Of a stretch of 64,000 bases of DNA, positions 45,195-53,929 are shown one piece after another. The notes under the pieces were generated by a model. That model saw only the letters and a list, made by a program, of their open reading frames with translations. It was not told the origin of the DNA and searched no databases. The position numbers and the translations under genes are program-made. Position 1 is the first letter of the stretch, and every line of letters starts with the position of its first letter. Origin of the DNA: UBA7985 sp002711265 (lineage in GTDB: Bacteria > Pseudomonadota > Alphaproteobacteria > UBA7985); contig CBFIBS010000001.1 of the NCBI GenBank assembly GCA_965660945.1, forward strand, positions 62,001 to 126,000, given 5' to 3'.

Positions 45195-46124
45195 TCAGAA
45201 CCCGACCTGATCGCCGCCCTTGAGCCCGAGCCGCTCTCGCGCCTGCTCAGGCGTAGCCACGCTCAGGCCCAGCGCTTCGACGATGCCGCGGATCTTTGTG
45301 ACCTGCTCGGCGTTGCTCGACGCCAGTTTGCCCGGGCCGATGTAGAGGCTGTCTTCCAGACCCACGCGTAGATTGCCGCCCAGCATGGCGGCCTGTGTCC
45401 CGAAGGACATCTGGTGGCGCCCCGCAGCCAGCACCGACCACTCGTAGTCTTCGCCAAACAGCTTGTCGGCGATGGTGTGCATGTGCATGAGGTTGTCGAG
45501 GTCGGCCCCTACGCCACCGAGCACGCCGAAGACCATCTGCACGAAGAACGGCGGTTCGACCCAGCCCTGATCGATCAGCCACGCCAGATTGTAGAGGTGG
45601 CCCAGATCGTAGCATTCGAACTCGAACTTGGTGCCGTGCCCCTGCCCAAGCTCCTTCACCACGTATTCGAGGTCGGCGAAGGTGTTGCGGAAGATGAAGT
45701 CGCGGGTCATGTCGAGGAACTGCGGTTCCCAGTCGAACTTCCACTCGCTGTATTTGTTCGCCATCGGAAAGATGCCGAAGTTCATCGAACCCACGTTGAG
45801 TGAGGCCATTTCCGGGCTGGCGCGGGTCGCAGCGCGCAGCCGTTCTTCCCGGCTCATGCCCAGCCCGCCGCCGGTCGAAACGTTCATCACCGCGTCGGTC
45901 GACTGCTTGATGCGGGGCAGAAAGTCCATGAACAGATCGGGGCTGGGGTCGGGCTTGCCCGTCTTCGGGTCGCGGGCGTGGAGGTGGATGATCGACGCCC
46001 CGGCCTCAGCTGCACCGATGGCGGCGGTGGCGATTTCATCGGGGGTGATGGGCAGGTGCTCGCTCATCGTCGGGGTGTGGATGCCACCAGTGGGCGCGCA
46101 GGTGATGATGACGGGTTTGGCCAT
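45195..46124 (-). CDS. BKACE (beta-keto acid cleavage enzyme, DUF849)
   Basis: A 309-residue zinc-dependent TIM-barrel enzyme that transfers the acyl end of a beta-keto acid to acetyl-CoA. Features: ITCAPTGGIHTPTMSEHLPI, the zinc-binding IIHLHARDP, NVSTGGG and KFEFECYDLGHLYNL. The last is typical of the subgroup that includes dehydrocarnitine-cleaving enzymes. Start at ATG 46124 (MAKPVIITC). In the operon it sits with a carnitine-dehydrogenase-like protein, predicting 3-dehydrocarnitine plus acetyl-CoA to betainyl-CoA and acetoacetate. Confidence 0.88.
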   Translation of the reverse strand: MAKPVIITCAPTGGIHTPTMSEHLPITPDEIATAAIGAAEAGASIIHLHARDPKTGKPDPSPDLFMDFLPRIKQSTDAVMNVSTGGGLGMSREERLRAATRASPEMASLNVGSMNFGIFPMANKYSEWKFDWEPQFLDMTRDFIFRNTFADLEYVVKELGQGHGTKFEFECYDLGHLYNLAWLIDQGWVEPPFFVQMVFGVLGGVGADLDNLMHMHTIADKLFGEDYEWSVLAAGRHQMSFGTQAAMLGGNLRVGLEDSLYIGPGKLASSNAEQVTKIRGIVEALGLSVATPEQARERLGLKGGDQVGF

Positions 46125-46150
46125 GGTCTCGGTCTCGCTCTTTGCCGGCG

Positions 46151-46942
46151 CTAGAGTTTCATCTGCTGCACCTGAGCCGACAGGCCGCCGTCCAGCACCC
46201 ACAGCTGACCGGCCGCGTAGCGCGCCTCGTCCGAGGCCAGCCAGTTGACCAGATTGGCCATGTCTTCAGGCTTGCCGAAGGTCCGCATGGGGTGCACGTC
46301 GCGCACGGCCTGCTGCAGGCTGTCGATGGTGCCGCCATCGCCGCCGCTGCCATCGCCCTCGAAGAAGGACTGCAGCATGGGCGTATCGACGTAGCCCGGG
46401 CAGATGGCGTTCACGCGAATGCCTTCCGGGCCGTGATCGCAAGCCATGGCCCGGGTCAGCGCGTGGACTGCGCCTTTGGTGGCGCAGTAGGCCGCCAGCC
46501 CGGGGTCTGCGATGAAGCCGTCGTAGGAGCCGAAGTTGATCACTGAAGCCCCGCCGCTGGCCTGCGACCGGCGCAGCAGCGGCAAGGCATGTTTGGACAC
46601 CAGAAAGGTGCCGGTGACGTTAACCGCAAAGATGCGGTTCCACTCTTCGAGGCTGGTTTCCTCGATGGTCTTTTCGATCTCGATCCCCGCCGCGTTGACG
46701 AGGATATCGAGCCTGCCGTCTGCAGTTGCCGCGACGTGATCGAAGGCTGCGCGGACGCTGTCCTCGCTGGTCACATCCAGCTGAATGAAGTCATCCGTAG
46801 GCTGGTCCTCGGCCAGCGAACCCGCAGCCGTCAGATCAGCGGCAAAGACGCGGGCGCCTTCGCGGGCAAAGCGGGCGCAAATGGCGCGGCCGATGCCCCC
46901 GCGCCCACCGGTGACCAGCGCCGTTTTTCCTGCCAGCATCAT
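46151..46942 (-). CDS. Short-chain dehydrogenase/reductase
   Basis: A 263-residue SDR: TGGRGGIG, NAAGIEIEKT, YCATK (catalytic Tyr and Lys), and NAICPGYVDTPM. A Gly/Asp-rich insertion (EGDGSGGDGGTID) precedes the last third. The start ATG 46942 overlaps the Rieske oxygenase stop codon (ATGA), so the two are coupled. The much longer open frame upstream runs through the Rieske gene in another phase and is not coding. Confidence 0.87.
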   Translation of the reverse strand: MMLAGKTALVTGGRGGIGRAICARFAREGARVFAADLTAAGSLAEDQPTDDFIQLDVTSEDSVRAAFDHVAATADGRLDILVNAAGIEIEKTIEETSLEEWNRIFAVNVTGTFLVSKHALPLLRRSQASGGASVINFGSYDGFIADPGLAAYCATKGAVHALTRAMACDHGPEGIRVNAICPGYVDTPMLQSFFEGDGSGGDGGTIDSLQQAVRDVHPMRTFGKPEDMANLVNWLASDEARYAAGQLWVLDGGLSAQVQQMKL

Positions 46943-48081
46943 GGGTTCAGCGCCTTCTTGTAGGCATCCAGCACCAGCCCGTGAAAGTGATGGACCGCGT
47001 GCTCGGACTTGCCCGAGCCGTCGGGGTCGTGGACGATCCGTCCCTGCTCGAAGGCCGGGGTGTTCATGCCGCGCTGGACGCTTTCGACCAGCCCGATGTC
47101 CTCGACCTGCAGCACCTCGTCGAGGTAGCGGATGGCCTCGACCTCGGCCTCGTCCGGGCTCTGATCGACGAGGAAGAAGTCGTAGGTTTCCAGCGTGCGG
47201 TCGGGGCCGACGGGGATGATGTTCAGGATGATCATCGACGGCCGCCCCGGATAACGCATGATGCATGTGGTCGGGTACAGCCACCAGACGGCGTGGGTGC
47301 GCACGGCAGCGTTGGAGACGTCGTAGGCGGTGTTGCTGCCCTGCCCGGCGTCGGCCATGTGGCTCGAGTAGATGCCGTGGGTGGTGACCTTGTAGGTATC
47401 CATATCCACCAGCGTGCAGAAATCCTTGTGTGCGGTTGGGCAGTGGTAGCACTCGAGGAAGTTGTCGACGACGTTCTTCCAGTTCGACTTGATGTCGTAG
47501 GTCAGCCGGTGGCCGAAGGTCAGCTCATCGACCTCCGGCGCCCAGTACATGATCTCGCGGCGCAGATCACCGGACTGCTCGGTCAGCGGCGCAGCATTCG
47601 GGTCGAGGTTGACGTAGACGAAGCCGCAGAACTCTTCGACCTGCACCTGATCGAGGCAGATCTCAGACTTGTCGAAGCCCTTGAGCGACTTGGTGTGCGG
47701 CGCAACCTGCAACTTACCGTCGAGCCGGTAAGCCCAGGCGTGATAAGGGCACATGATGTGGCCGACCGTGCCTTCGCCCTGCAGCAGTTCGTGCGCCCGG
47801 TGCTTGCAGACGTTGTAGAATGCGCGCAGCGTGCCGTCTTTGTCCCGCACCACCATGATCGACTGCCCGGCGATGATCGTGGTCACATAGGCCCCCGGCT
47901 CGCGCAGCTTTTCAATATGACAGACCCACTGCCATGAGTGAGAGAACACGGCGTTCTGTTCGAGGCTGAACCACTCATTCTGTGTGTAAGCCTCGGCCTG
48001 CAACGACAGTGAGGACGCCGGGTCGGGGTCATAGCCCGCGCGGATGCGCTCAAAATCTGCGGCGTTGAGGGCGGTTATCAT
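46939..48081 (-). CDS. Rieske non-heme iron oxygenase, choline/betaine/carnitine monooxygenase type
   Basis: A 380-residue oxygenase alpha subunit. Rieske boxes CKHRAH (C92, H94) and CPYHAW (C111, H114) hold the 2Fe-2S cluster; NFLECYHCPTAH in the C-terminal domain supplies the mononuclear iron His pair. The CKHRA/CPYHAW wording resembles plant choline monooxygenase and bacterial betaine or carnitine oxygenases. No reductase gene is adjacent. Start ATG 48081 has AGGAAAG upstream on the coding strand; an earlier ATG at 48099 lacks one. With choline sulfatase as neighbour, choline or a betaine is the probable substrate. Confidence 0.87.
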   Translation of the reverse strand: MITALNAADFERIRAGYDPDPASSLSLQAEAYTQNEWFSLEQNAVFSHSWQWVCHIEKLREPGAYVTTIIAGQSIMVVRDKDGTLRAFYNVCKHRAHELLQGEGTVGHIMCPYHAWAYRLDGKLQVAPHTKSLKGFDKSEICLDQVQVEEFCGFVYVNLDPNAAPLTEQSGDLRREIMYWAPEVDELTFGHRLTYDIKSNWKNVVDNFLECYHCPTAHKDFCTLVDMDTYKVTTHGIYSSHMADAGQGSNTAYDVSNAAVRTHAVWWLYPTTCIMRYPGRPSMIILNIIPVGPDRTLETYDFFLVDQSPDEAEVEAIRYLDEVLQVEDIGLVESVQRGMNTPAFEQGRIVHDPDGSGKSEHAVHHFHGLVLDAYKKALNP

Positions 48082-48125
48082 GGCTCTTTCCTGCTGCATC
48101 GGTATGGGTTCGGGGCGCCCGGCGG

Positions 48126-49664
48126 TCAGGCCGGATCGGTCTTGGGGAACCGAAAACGCTCGGCGGCGACAGTCCAGTCCATATGGTTGCGGACGTACTG
48201 CTGGCTGGCGTCCTTGGGCGGGTTGTAGTCCCAGGGTTCGGCGGCGCCCGCCTCCATGGCGGCGTGGATCGCCCGGCGCTGGCGCTGTGTGGCCATGACA
48301 TCTTCGCGCAGTCTGGCGCTGTCCCAGCGGCCCGCGACCTCGGCTGCGAAGTCTGCTGCCATGGCGGCATGCCCGGGATCGTCGACCAGATTGCGGGCCT
48401 CGCTGGGATCGTCTGCAAGGTTATAGAGCAAGGGCTTGTCGCCCTCGCAGGCGATATATTTGTACGGCCCGCGCCGGATCATGAACACGGGGTGGCCGGC
48501 CATTTCTGCGCAGTACTCACCGATGGCCTCGTCAACCCCGTCAGCCTCTCCTCGCGCCAGCGGCATCAGCGAGCGGCCGTCGATGGGCATGCCGAGCGCC
48601 GGCTGTGCGGTTCCCGCGCTGGCGGCAATATCGAGAATGGTCGGCAGGATATCGACGAGGCTGCAGGCATTGGCCGCCGCGCCCTGCCTGACCCCCGGCC
48701 CGGCGATGATCAGCGGCACCCGCGCGGAGTGTTCGAAGAAGTTCATCTTGTACCAGAGCCCGCGCTCGCCCAGCATATCACCATGGTCGGCGGTGATGAT
48801 GAAGATCGTATCCTCGAGCATCCCCGCCTCGGCGATGGTCTGCACCAGCTCACCGACTTTGCTGTCGAAGTATGAGACGTTAGCGAAATAGGCGTGGCGT
48901 GCCTTGCGCACCTCCGCCTCGGTCAGCGGGACCGTCGAGGCCTCGATCCCGTCCATGACCCGGCGGGAGAAGCCGTCGTGCTCCTCGGGCGCCAGCACGA
49001 AGGCCGGCATGTCGATATCATCGCTGTCGTAGAGATCCCACCACTCCTGCCGCGCCACGTAGGGGTCGTGCGGGTGAATAAAGCTGGCAACCATGCAGAA
49101 CGGCTGATCGTCGTCGCGGGCGTAGTCGAAAATCCGGCGCTTGGCGTAGAAGGCGACTTCTTCATCGTAGTCGATCTGGAAGGTCGCCGCCCCGATCCCA
49201 GCTTCCTTGACCGTGGCCATGTTGTGGTACCACTTGTCGATCCGCTCGTCGGGCAGTTCCCAGTCCGGGGTCCAGGCATAGTCCGACGGATAGATGTCGG
49301 TCGTCACCCGCTCTTCAAAGCCGTGCATCTGATCCGGGCCGACGAAGTGCATCTTCCCGGACAGGCAGGTGCGGTAACCCATGAGCCGCAGGTAGTGGGC
49401 AAAGGTTGGGATCGACGCTGGAAATTCTGAGGCATTGTCATAGGCCGCAATGCGGGAGATCAGCTGGCCCGACATGAAGCTGAACCGCGACGGCGCGCAC
49501 AGCGGCGAGTTGCAGTAGGCGGCGTCATACCGCATGCCCCGCGCAGCCAGCGCATCGATGTGCGGGGTTTTGACCAGTGGATGGCCATAGGCGCCCGTAA
49601 ACTGGGGGGCCAGCTGATCCGCCATGATCAGGACGATGTTGGGCGCGCGCTTGCTTGGCTGCAT
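48126..49664 (-). CDS. betC: Choline-sulfatase
   Basis: A 512-residue type I sulfatase. CAPSR (56-60) is the formylglycine motif with C56 converted to the catalytic residue; metal ligands include D16 in MADQ and the TADHGDM segment. GKMHFVGPDQMHGFE and the TTDIYPSDYAWTPDW region are specific to BetC, which releases choline from choline-O-sulfate. The C-terminal tail (about 60 residues) is the BetC oligomerisation extension. Start ATG 49664 (MQPSKR). No signal peptide: cytoplasmic. No dedicated transporter is in the operon. Confidence 0.92.
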   Translation of the reverse strand: MQPSKRAPNIVLIMADQLAPQFTGAYGHPLVKTPHIDALAARGMRYDAAYCNSPLCAPSRFSFMSGQLISRIAAYDNASEFPASIPTFAHYLRLMGYRTCLSGKMHFVGPDQMHGFEERVTTDIYPSDYAWTPDWELPDERIDKWYHNMATVKEAGIGAATFQIDYDEEVAFYAKRRIFDYARDDDQPFCMVASFIHPHDPYVARQEWWDLYDSDDIDMPAFVLAPEEHDGFSRRVMDGIEASTVPLTEAEVRKARHAYFANVSYFDSKVGELVQTIAEAGMLEDTIFIITADHGDMLGERGLWYKMNFFEHSARVPLIIAGPGVRQGAAANACSLVDILPTILDIAASAGTAQPALGMPIDGRSLMPLARGEADGVDEAIGEYCAEMAGHPVFMIRRGPYKYIACEGDKPLLYNLADDPSEARNLVDDPGHAAMAADFAAEVAGRWDSARLREDVMATQRQRRAIHAAMEAGAAEPWDYNPPKDASQQYVRNHMDWTVAAERFRFPKTDPA

Positions 49665-49776
49665 GGCCTGAAACCTCCGGGAAACGTGACAGCGGGAGCT
49701 TGCAGGAAACCACGGGCACCACCTTGCATTTTTACGACATCCGCAGAGATTTTTCCGAGCCCTTTGATCTGTCCCG

Positions 49777-50799
49777 TCAGTCTTCACCTTCGGACAGGAA
49801 GCGAAGCTCGAACGCGACCTTTCCCCTCTGCCGGTGGCGGGTGGGGGTCAGGCCGAAGCGGCGCTTAAACACACGCGAGAAGTTTGCCGCCGAACCGAAG
49901 CCGCAGGCCAGAGCCACCTCCAGCATCGGCAAGGTAGTCTGTGTCAGCAGTTCTTGGGCGCGCCCAAGCCGGAGATCGAGGAAGTGACCCAGCGGCGTCC
50001 CCATACCAGCAGCCCTGAAGGCCCGCTCCAGCGCCCGCTGGTGCACGCCAAGGGTATCGGCGATTGCGGGGACTGAAACCGGCTCCTCGATATGAGCGCG
50101 CATGATTTGCTCAGCCTGCTCGATCAACCCCGCCGCCGACGCCGCACCGCCGATGCGCGGTTTGATACTGCCAGCGGGGTCATCGTCCGATGAGGCCTTA
50201 GGGCGACCCCCGGGGATTAACAGATAGTCACTGACCCTGTCGCGGGCGCGGTCCCCAAGGTCGCTTGCAATGACTGAAAGCGCACAATCGAAGGCGCCGC
50301 TGCCACCTGCACAGGACAGCACCAGCGGATCGTCGACCCAGCGCTCATCCAGAACGTCAATTGCCGGGTAAAGTTCGCCAAGGGATTGCCGGTGCTCAGG
50401 GTGAACCGTAACCCGCCCCCGCGTCAGCAAGCCTGCTGAGCCGAGGACAAAGGCACCGGTATCGATGGTCACCAGACGGGTTCCGGCCCGGTACCAGCGC
50501 CTCAGCGTCGCCAGCAATCTCGGCTGGGCCAGCGCCTCGGGCGTCCAACTGGTGGAGACCACGAGAAAGTCCGGCGCCTGCCCGGCCGGATCAAATGGGC
50601 TGGTCTTAAGCTCGGCCGTGTTGGATGCCTGCAGCATTCCGCCGCCAACGCTCTGGAAGGCCCAGGCATAGCGACGCCCATAGAGGTAGTTGGCCACGCG
50701 AAAGGGATCGACGAAGGCCGTGGTCGCCGCAAGATTGAAGCTCGGAGCGGTCAGGATACAGAGTTGAACCAGATCGCTGCGGGGTTTGCTGGGTAGCAT
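49777..50799 (-). CDS. GlxA/AraC-family regulator (GATase-like, CdhR/GbdR type)
   Basis: A 340-residue regulator: an N-terminal DJ-1/PfpI-like domain (about 8-180; DTGAFVLGSAGLL, VLSCAGGSGAFDCAL) and a C-terminal AraC DNA-binding domain (about 225-330; VALACGFGSAANFSRVFKRR). This architecture is that of CdhR and GbdR, which activate carnitine and glycine-betaine catabolism. It lies upstream of betC on the same strand and divergent from the flavin monooxygenase; TGGGCA..TGCCCA (50859-50883) in the divergent gap could be an operator. Confidence 0.88.
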   Translation of the reverse strand: MLPSKPRSDLVQLCILTAPSFNLAATTAFVDPFRVANYLYGRRYAWAFQSVGGGMLQASNTAELKTSPFDPAGQAPDFLVVSTSWTPEALAQPRLLATLRRWYRAGTRLVTIDTGAFVLGSAGLLTRGRVTVHPEHRQSLGELYPAIDVLDERWVDDPLVLSCAGGSGAFDCALSVIASDLGDRARDRVSDYLLIPGGRPKASSDDDPAGSIKPRIGGAASAAGLIEQAEQIMRAHIEEPVSVPAIADTLGVHQRALERAFRAAGMGTPLGHFLDLRLGRAQELLTQTTLPMLEVALACGFGSAANFSRVFKRRFGLTPTRHRQRGKVAFELRFLSEGED

Positions 50800-51043
50800 G
50801 GGGGCAATCCGGCAAAGCTATGGGATGACTGTCTGCGTTCTTGCACATTTTCGACAACTGGGCATCGATTTTTGGGGTGCCCAACAAAACCGACGAGACC
50901 AATCGGGAGCACTGCTGTAGTTGATGCTCCCCCCCTAAGCTCTTAAGCAGGCTTGTCCCCTGAAATTATTTTCGGAATATTGCGCAGCACCGAGGGCCCT
51001 GTTGTCCAACTGAAAACCCTTCTAAGCGGAGCAGAGAGCACGC

Positions 51044-52351
51044 ATGCCCGCATACCCAGCTTTGAGCGCGACATCCGCCTACGACGTCCTGATCGCCGGT
51101 GGTGGCATTTGCGGACTGGTCACCGCGCTGACCCTGCACCAGCTGGGCATCCCCTGCCGCGTGTTTGAGGCCGTCAGCGCCCCGCGCCCTCTGGGGGTTG
51201 GCATCAACCTGCAGCCCAACGCCGTCCGAGAGCTCTATGATCTGGGGATCGACGATGCGCTGCTCGATACCATCGGCATTCAGGCGAGGGAATGGGCGCT
51301 CGTGGGCCTCAACGGCAACGATATCTACGCCGAGCCCCGCGGCCTGCTCGCTGGCTATCACTGGCCGCAGTATGCGGTTCACCGGGGTGAGCTGCACATG
51401 CTGCTCTACCGCGCTGTGCTCGAACGCCTCGGCCCGGATCGAGTCAGCCTTGGGCACCGCGCCCAAGGCTATCGCATCGAGGAAGACGGCAGCGGTGTCA
51501 GCCTGCTGGTCCAGACGCCCGGCAGCGATAAACTGTTGGCCATTGGCGGCAAACTACTGCTCGGGGCTGACGGTCTTCATTCCGCCATCCGCGCGCAGAT
51601 GCACCCCGACCAGCCCCCCATCCACTGGGGTGGGACCATCATGTGGCGGGGTGTGACCCGTGCGCCCGCCATCCGCACCGGTTCTTCGTTTGTCGGCCTG
51701 GGCGAGGAAGACCGCCGGCTTGTCATCTACCCCATTTCCCAGCCCGACGCCGACGGCCTGTCGCTGATCAACTGGATTGCCGAGATCCGGGTCGACAGCC
51801 AGCAGGGCTGGGAAGGCACCGGCTGGTACAACGAAGTCGAGGTCGACAGCTTTCTGCACCACTTCGAGGGCATGAAATACGATTGGCTCGATGTTCCGGC
51901 ATTGCTGGCCCAGTGCTCGGTCGCCTTTGAAAACCCGATGATCGACCGCGACCCCGTCGACACGTGGACCGATGGCCCGGTGCTGCTGCTGGGTGATGCG
52001 GCGCACCCCATGTATCCGACCGGCTCGAACGGCGCCAGCCAGGCCATCATCGACGCCCGCCGGCTGGGCGCCCTGTTCCTCGAACAGGGTGTCAACGCTG
52101 GCGCGCTGGCGGCCTTTGATCTTGCGCTCAACGGCCCGGTCAACGAGGTGGTGCTGCGCAACCGCGGTGATGGTCCCTTCGGCCTGCTCAAGCTGGTCGA
52201 GGAGCGATGCGGCGGGCGCTTCGAGGATATCAACGCAGTGATCCCGGCCGATGAACGCCAGCAATTCATGCAGCGCTATCAGGCCGCAGCAGGCTTCGCC
52301 CGTGAAGCCCTTAATGCTGCGCCGCCAACAATCACGCCGAAATCCGACTGA
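51044..52351 (+). CDS. FAD-dependent monooxygenase (aromatic hydroxylase family)
   Basis: A 435-residue class A flavin monooxygenase. N-terminal FAD motif IAGGGICGLVTALTLHQLG, the DG motif LLLGADGLHSAIR and the GD motif VLLLGDAAHPMYPTGSNGAS are all present. The sequence resembles PhzS and salicylate or 3-hydroxybenzoate hydroxylase relatives. It is divergent from the GlxA regulator and followed by a cupin gene. Substrate unknown; the position suggests control by the regulator next door. Confidence 0.88.
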   Translation: MPAYPALSATSAYDVLIAGGGICGLVTALTLHQLGIPCRVFEAVSAPRPLGVGINLQPNAVRELYDLGIDDALLDTIGIQAREWALVGLNGNDIYAEPRGLLAGYHWPQYAVHRGELHMLLYRAVLERLGPDRVSLGHRAQGYRIEEDGSGVSLLVQTPGSDKLLAIGGKLLLGADGLHSAIRAQMHPDQPPIHWGGTIMWRGVTRAPAIRTGSSFVGLGEEDRRLVIYPISQPDADGLSLINWIAEIRVDSQQGWEGTGWYNEVEVDSFLHHFEGMKYDWLDVPALLAQCSVAFENPMIDRDPVDTWTDGPVLLLGDAAHPMYPTGSNGASQAIIDARRLGALFLEQGVNAGALAAFDLALNGPVNEVVLRNRGDGPFGLLKLVEERCGGRFEDINAVIPADERQQFMQRYQAAAGFAREALNAAPPTITPKSD

Positions 52352-52498
52352 GCGGCCCTCGCTGCCAGATTGATTTCTGTCTCAAATCAACGTGTTTGTT
52401 GGAATCTCAGAGGCTTGCCTGCTTGTGCTGCCCATCCCTATGGACCTAGTATTAGTTCATTCGCATTTTTGTTTGCGGATCTCAAAGGGAGAGACACC

Positions 52499-52864
52499 AT
52501 GAGTTCAATTGTTAAGAAGAATTTCGACAGTCCGGATGAAGTCCGCGCTCCTGACAAAGCCAAGGTACACGTCTGCCAGCTGGGCGATGTCGCCGCTGCG
52601 CGCCTGACGCTCGAGCCGGGCTGGAGCTGGTCCAGCTGCGTCAAGCCCATGGTGGGCGGTGACAGCTGCCAGGCCCGCCACGTCGGCACTGTGATTCAGG
52701 GCACGATGGTCGCCAAACACAACGACGGCACCACTCAGACCTTCAAGGCCGGTGACACCTACATCATCGAGCCGGGCCACGATGGCTGGGTTGAGGGCGA
52801 TGAAGCCGTGGTTGCCTTCGAGTTCAACTCGACCGCCGCGCAGACCTACGCCGCGACCAAGTAA
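52499..52864 (+). CDS. Small cupin-domain protein
   Basis: A 121-residue single-domain cupin: ARLTLEPGWSWSSCVKPMVG, ARHVGTVIQGTMVAKHNDG and AGDTYIIEPGHDGWV correspond to the two cupin motifs. The ATG at 52499 follows GGGAGAG; the longer frame from 52370 is upstream non-coding sequence. Only part of the usual His set is present, so it may bind a ligand rather than act as a metalloenzyme. It follows the flavin monooxygenase by 147 nt. Confidence 0.8.
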   Translation: MSSIVKKNFDSPDEVRAPDKAKVHVCQLGDVAAARLTLEPGWSWSSCVKPMVGGDSCQARHVGTVIQGTMVAKHNDGTTQTFKAGDTYIIEPGHDGWVEGDEAVVAFEFNSTAAQTYAATK

Positions 52865-52922
52865 AAGGCGCTTGCGCCCAAAAGCAGACCCGTTCCCGGC
52901 GCAGCACCAGTCTGTGCCGGGG
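52863..52922 (-). terminator. Terminator region between cupin and DHPS operon
   Basis: On the minus strand GGCG-CAAG-CGCC (52878-52867) is followed by TTTT (52866-52863). A second inverted repeat (CCCGGC / GCCGGG) spans 52895-52922. Both fall between convergent genes; the first suits the end of the dehydrogenase operon. Confidence 0.45.
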
Positions 52923-52936
52923 CAGTCGGCGCCCGC

Positions 52937-53929
52937 TCAGGTCATGAGCACGATTTTCCCCGCATCCACGCGGCCGGCGAGCAGGTCGTCGAAGGCCCCT
53001 GCCCCCTCACTCAGCGGACGCTGATCGACCCAATCGAAGCTACCGAACTTGCCGTCGAAAATTGCCTGCGCGGTGTCGCGGAAGTCCTTCGCGCTGTAGG
53101 TATAGGTGCCGATGAAGCTGATTTCCTGCAGCGTCATCCGCCGGACATCGAGACCGCCTTCGTTATCCCCCAGACCGATGTGGGCAATGACCCCGCCGGG
53201 CCGGACGATGGTCGAGGCAATCTTTCGCGTTGGCGCGATCCCGACCGCGTCGACCACCAGATGCGGCAGGGAGCCGCTGGTGTCCTCGAAGCTGGCCTGA
53301 AAATCGAACTGCGGCAGCGCCCGTCGCATTCTGTCGCGACGCGCCGCGTTGGTTTCCAGAACCGTAATCCGGCTCACCCCCTGAATGGACAGGCTCAGCG
53401 CCGCACTGAGGCCGATGGCCCCGCCCCCCAGCACCACGGCCTCGATCCGCTCTGCGGGCTCCGGGGCCTGCTTCAGGGACAGTCGCACCGCGTGCCAGCC
53501 GCAAGCCATGGGCTCTGCCAGCGCAGCCTGCCACAGCGGCACGCCGTCGGGCACGGTGACGAGGTTGCTCAGCGGCATGCTGATGCGCTCGGCAAAGCTA
53601 CCCTCACGCGGGGGCATCGAGATGATCTGGCGCTCCTGGCACAGATTTTCCCGGTCGCTGCGGCAGAATTCACAGGTACCACAGCTGACCAGCGGGTTGA
53701 TGGTGACACGGCGCCCGGCATCCGGGCCCAATGCAACCACGCCAGCGGCCTCGTGACCGAGGATCAGCGGCGCAGGACGGCGCGGATCGTGTCCGAGAAA
53801 AGCGTGCATGTCCGAGCCGCAGATCCCGGAGCAATCCAGATCGATCAGCACGTCGGTGCCCTGGGCCACCGGATCGGGAACGTCGCGGTAGTCGAGCTGC
53901 TTCGGTCCAGTGTAAACGAGCGCCTTCAT
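52937..53929 (-). CDS. Zinc-dependent alcohol dehydrogenase, probable DHPS dehydrogenase (HpsP/HpsO-like)
   Basis: A 330-residue medium-chain dehydrogenase. Catalytic-zinc residues are seen in SGICGSD and GHEAAG; four structural-zinc Cys in CGTCEFCRSDRENLC; nucleotide motif GGGAIG. It overlaps the SDR gene by 4 nt. In the hps operons known to degrade 2,3-dihydroxypropane-1-sulfonate, two dehydrogenases interconvert the enantiomers so that HpsN can act on one. This gene and the SDR fill those places. Which is HpsO and which HpsP cannot be decided here. Confidence 0.75.
   Translation of the reverse strand: MKALVYTGPKQLDYRDVPDPVAQGTDVLIDLDCSGICGSDMHAFLGHDPRRPAPLILGHEAAGVVALGPDAGRRVTINPLVSCGTCEFCRSDRENLCQERQIISMPPREGSFAERISMPLSNLVTVPDGVPLWQAALAEPMACGWHAVRLSLKQAPEPAERIEAVVLGGGAIGLSAALSLSIQGVSRITVLETNAARRDRMRRALPQFDFQASFEDTSGSLPHLVVDAVGIAPTRKIASTIVRPGGVIAHIGLGDNEGGLDVRRMTLQEISFIGTYTYSAKDFRDTAQAIFDGKFGSFDWVDQRPLSEGAGAFDDLLAGRVDAGKIVLMT

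Noticed and set aside
46151..47452. 433-codon continuous frame covering the SDR and half of the Rieske gene, suggesting a fusion
   Set aside because: The upstream 170 codons are an out-of-phase reading of the Rieske oxygenase gene; the SDR begins at the ATGA overlap at 46942.
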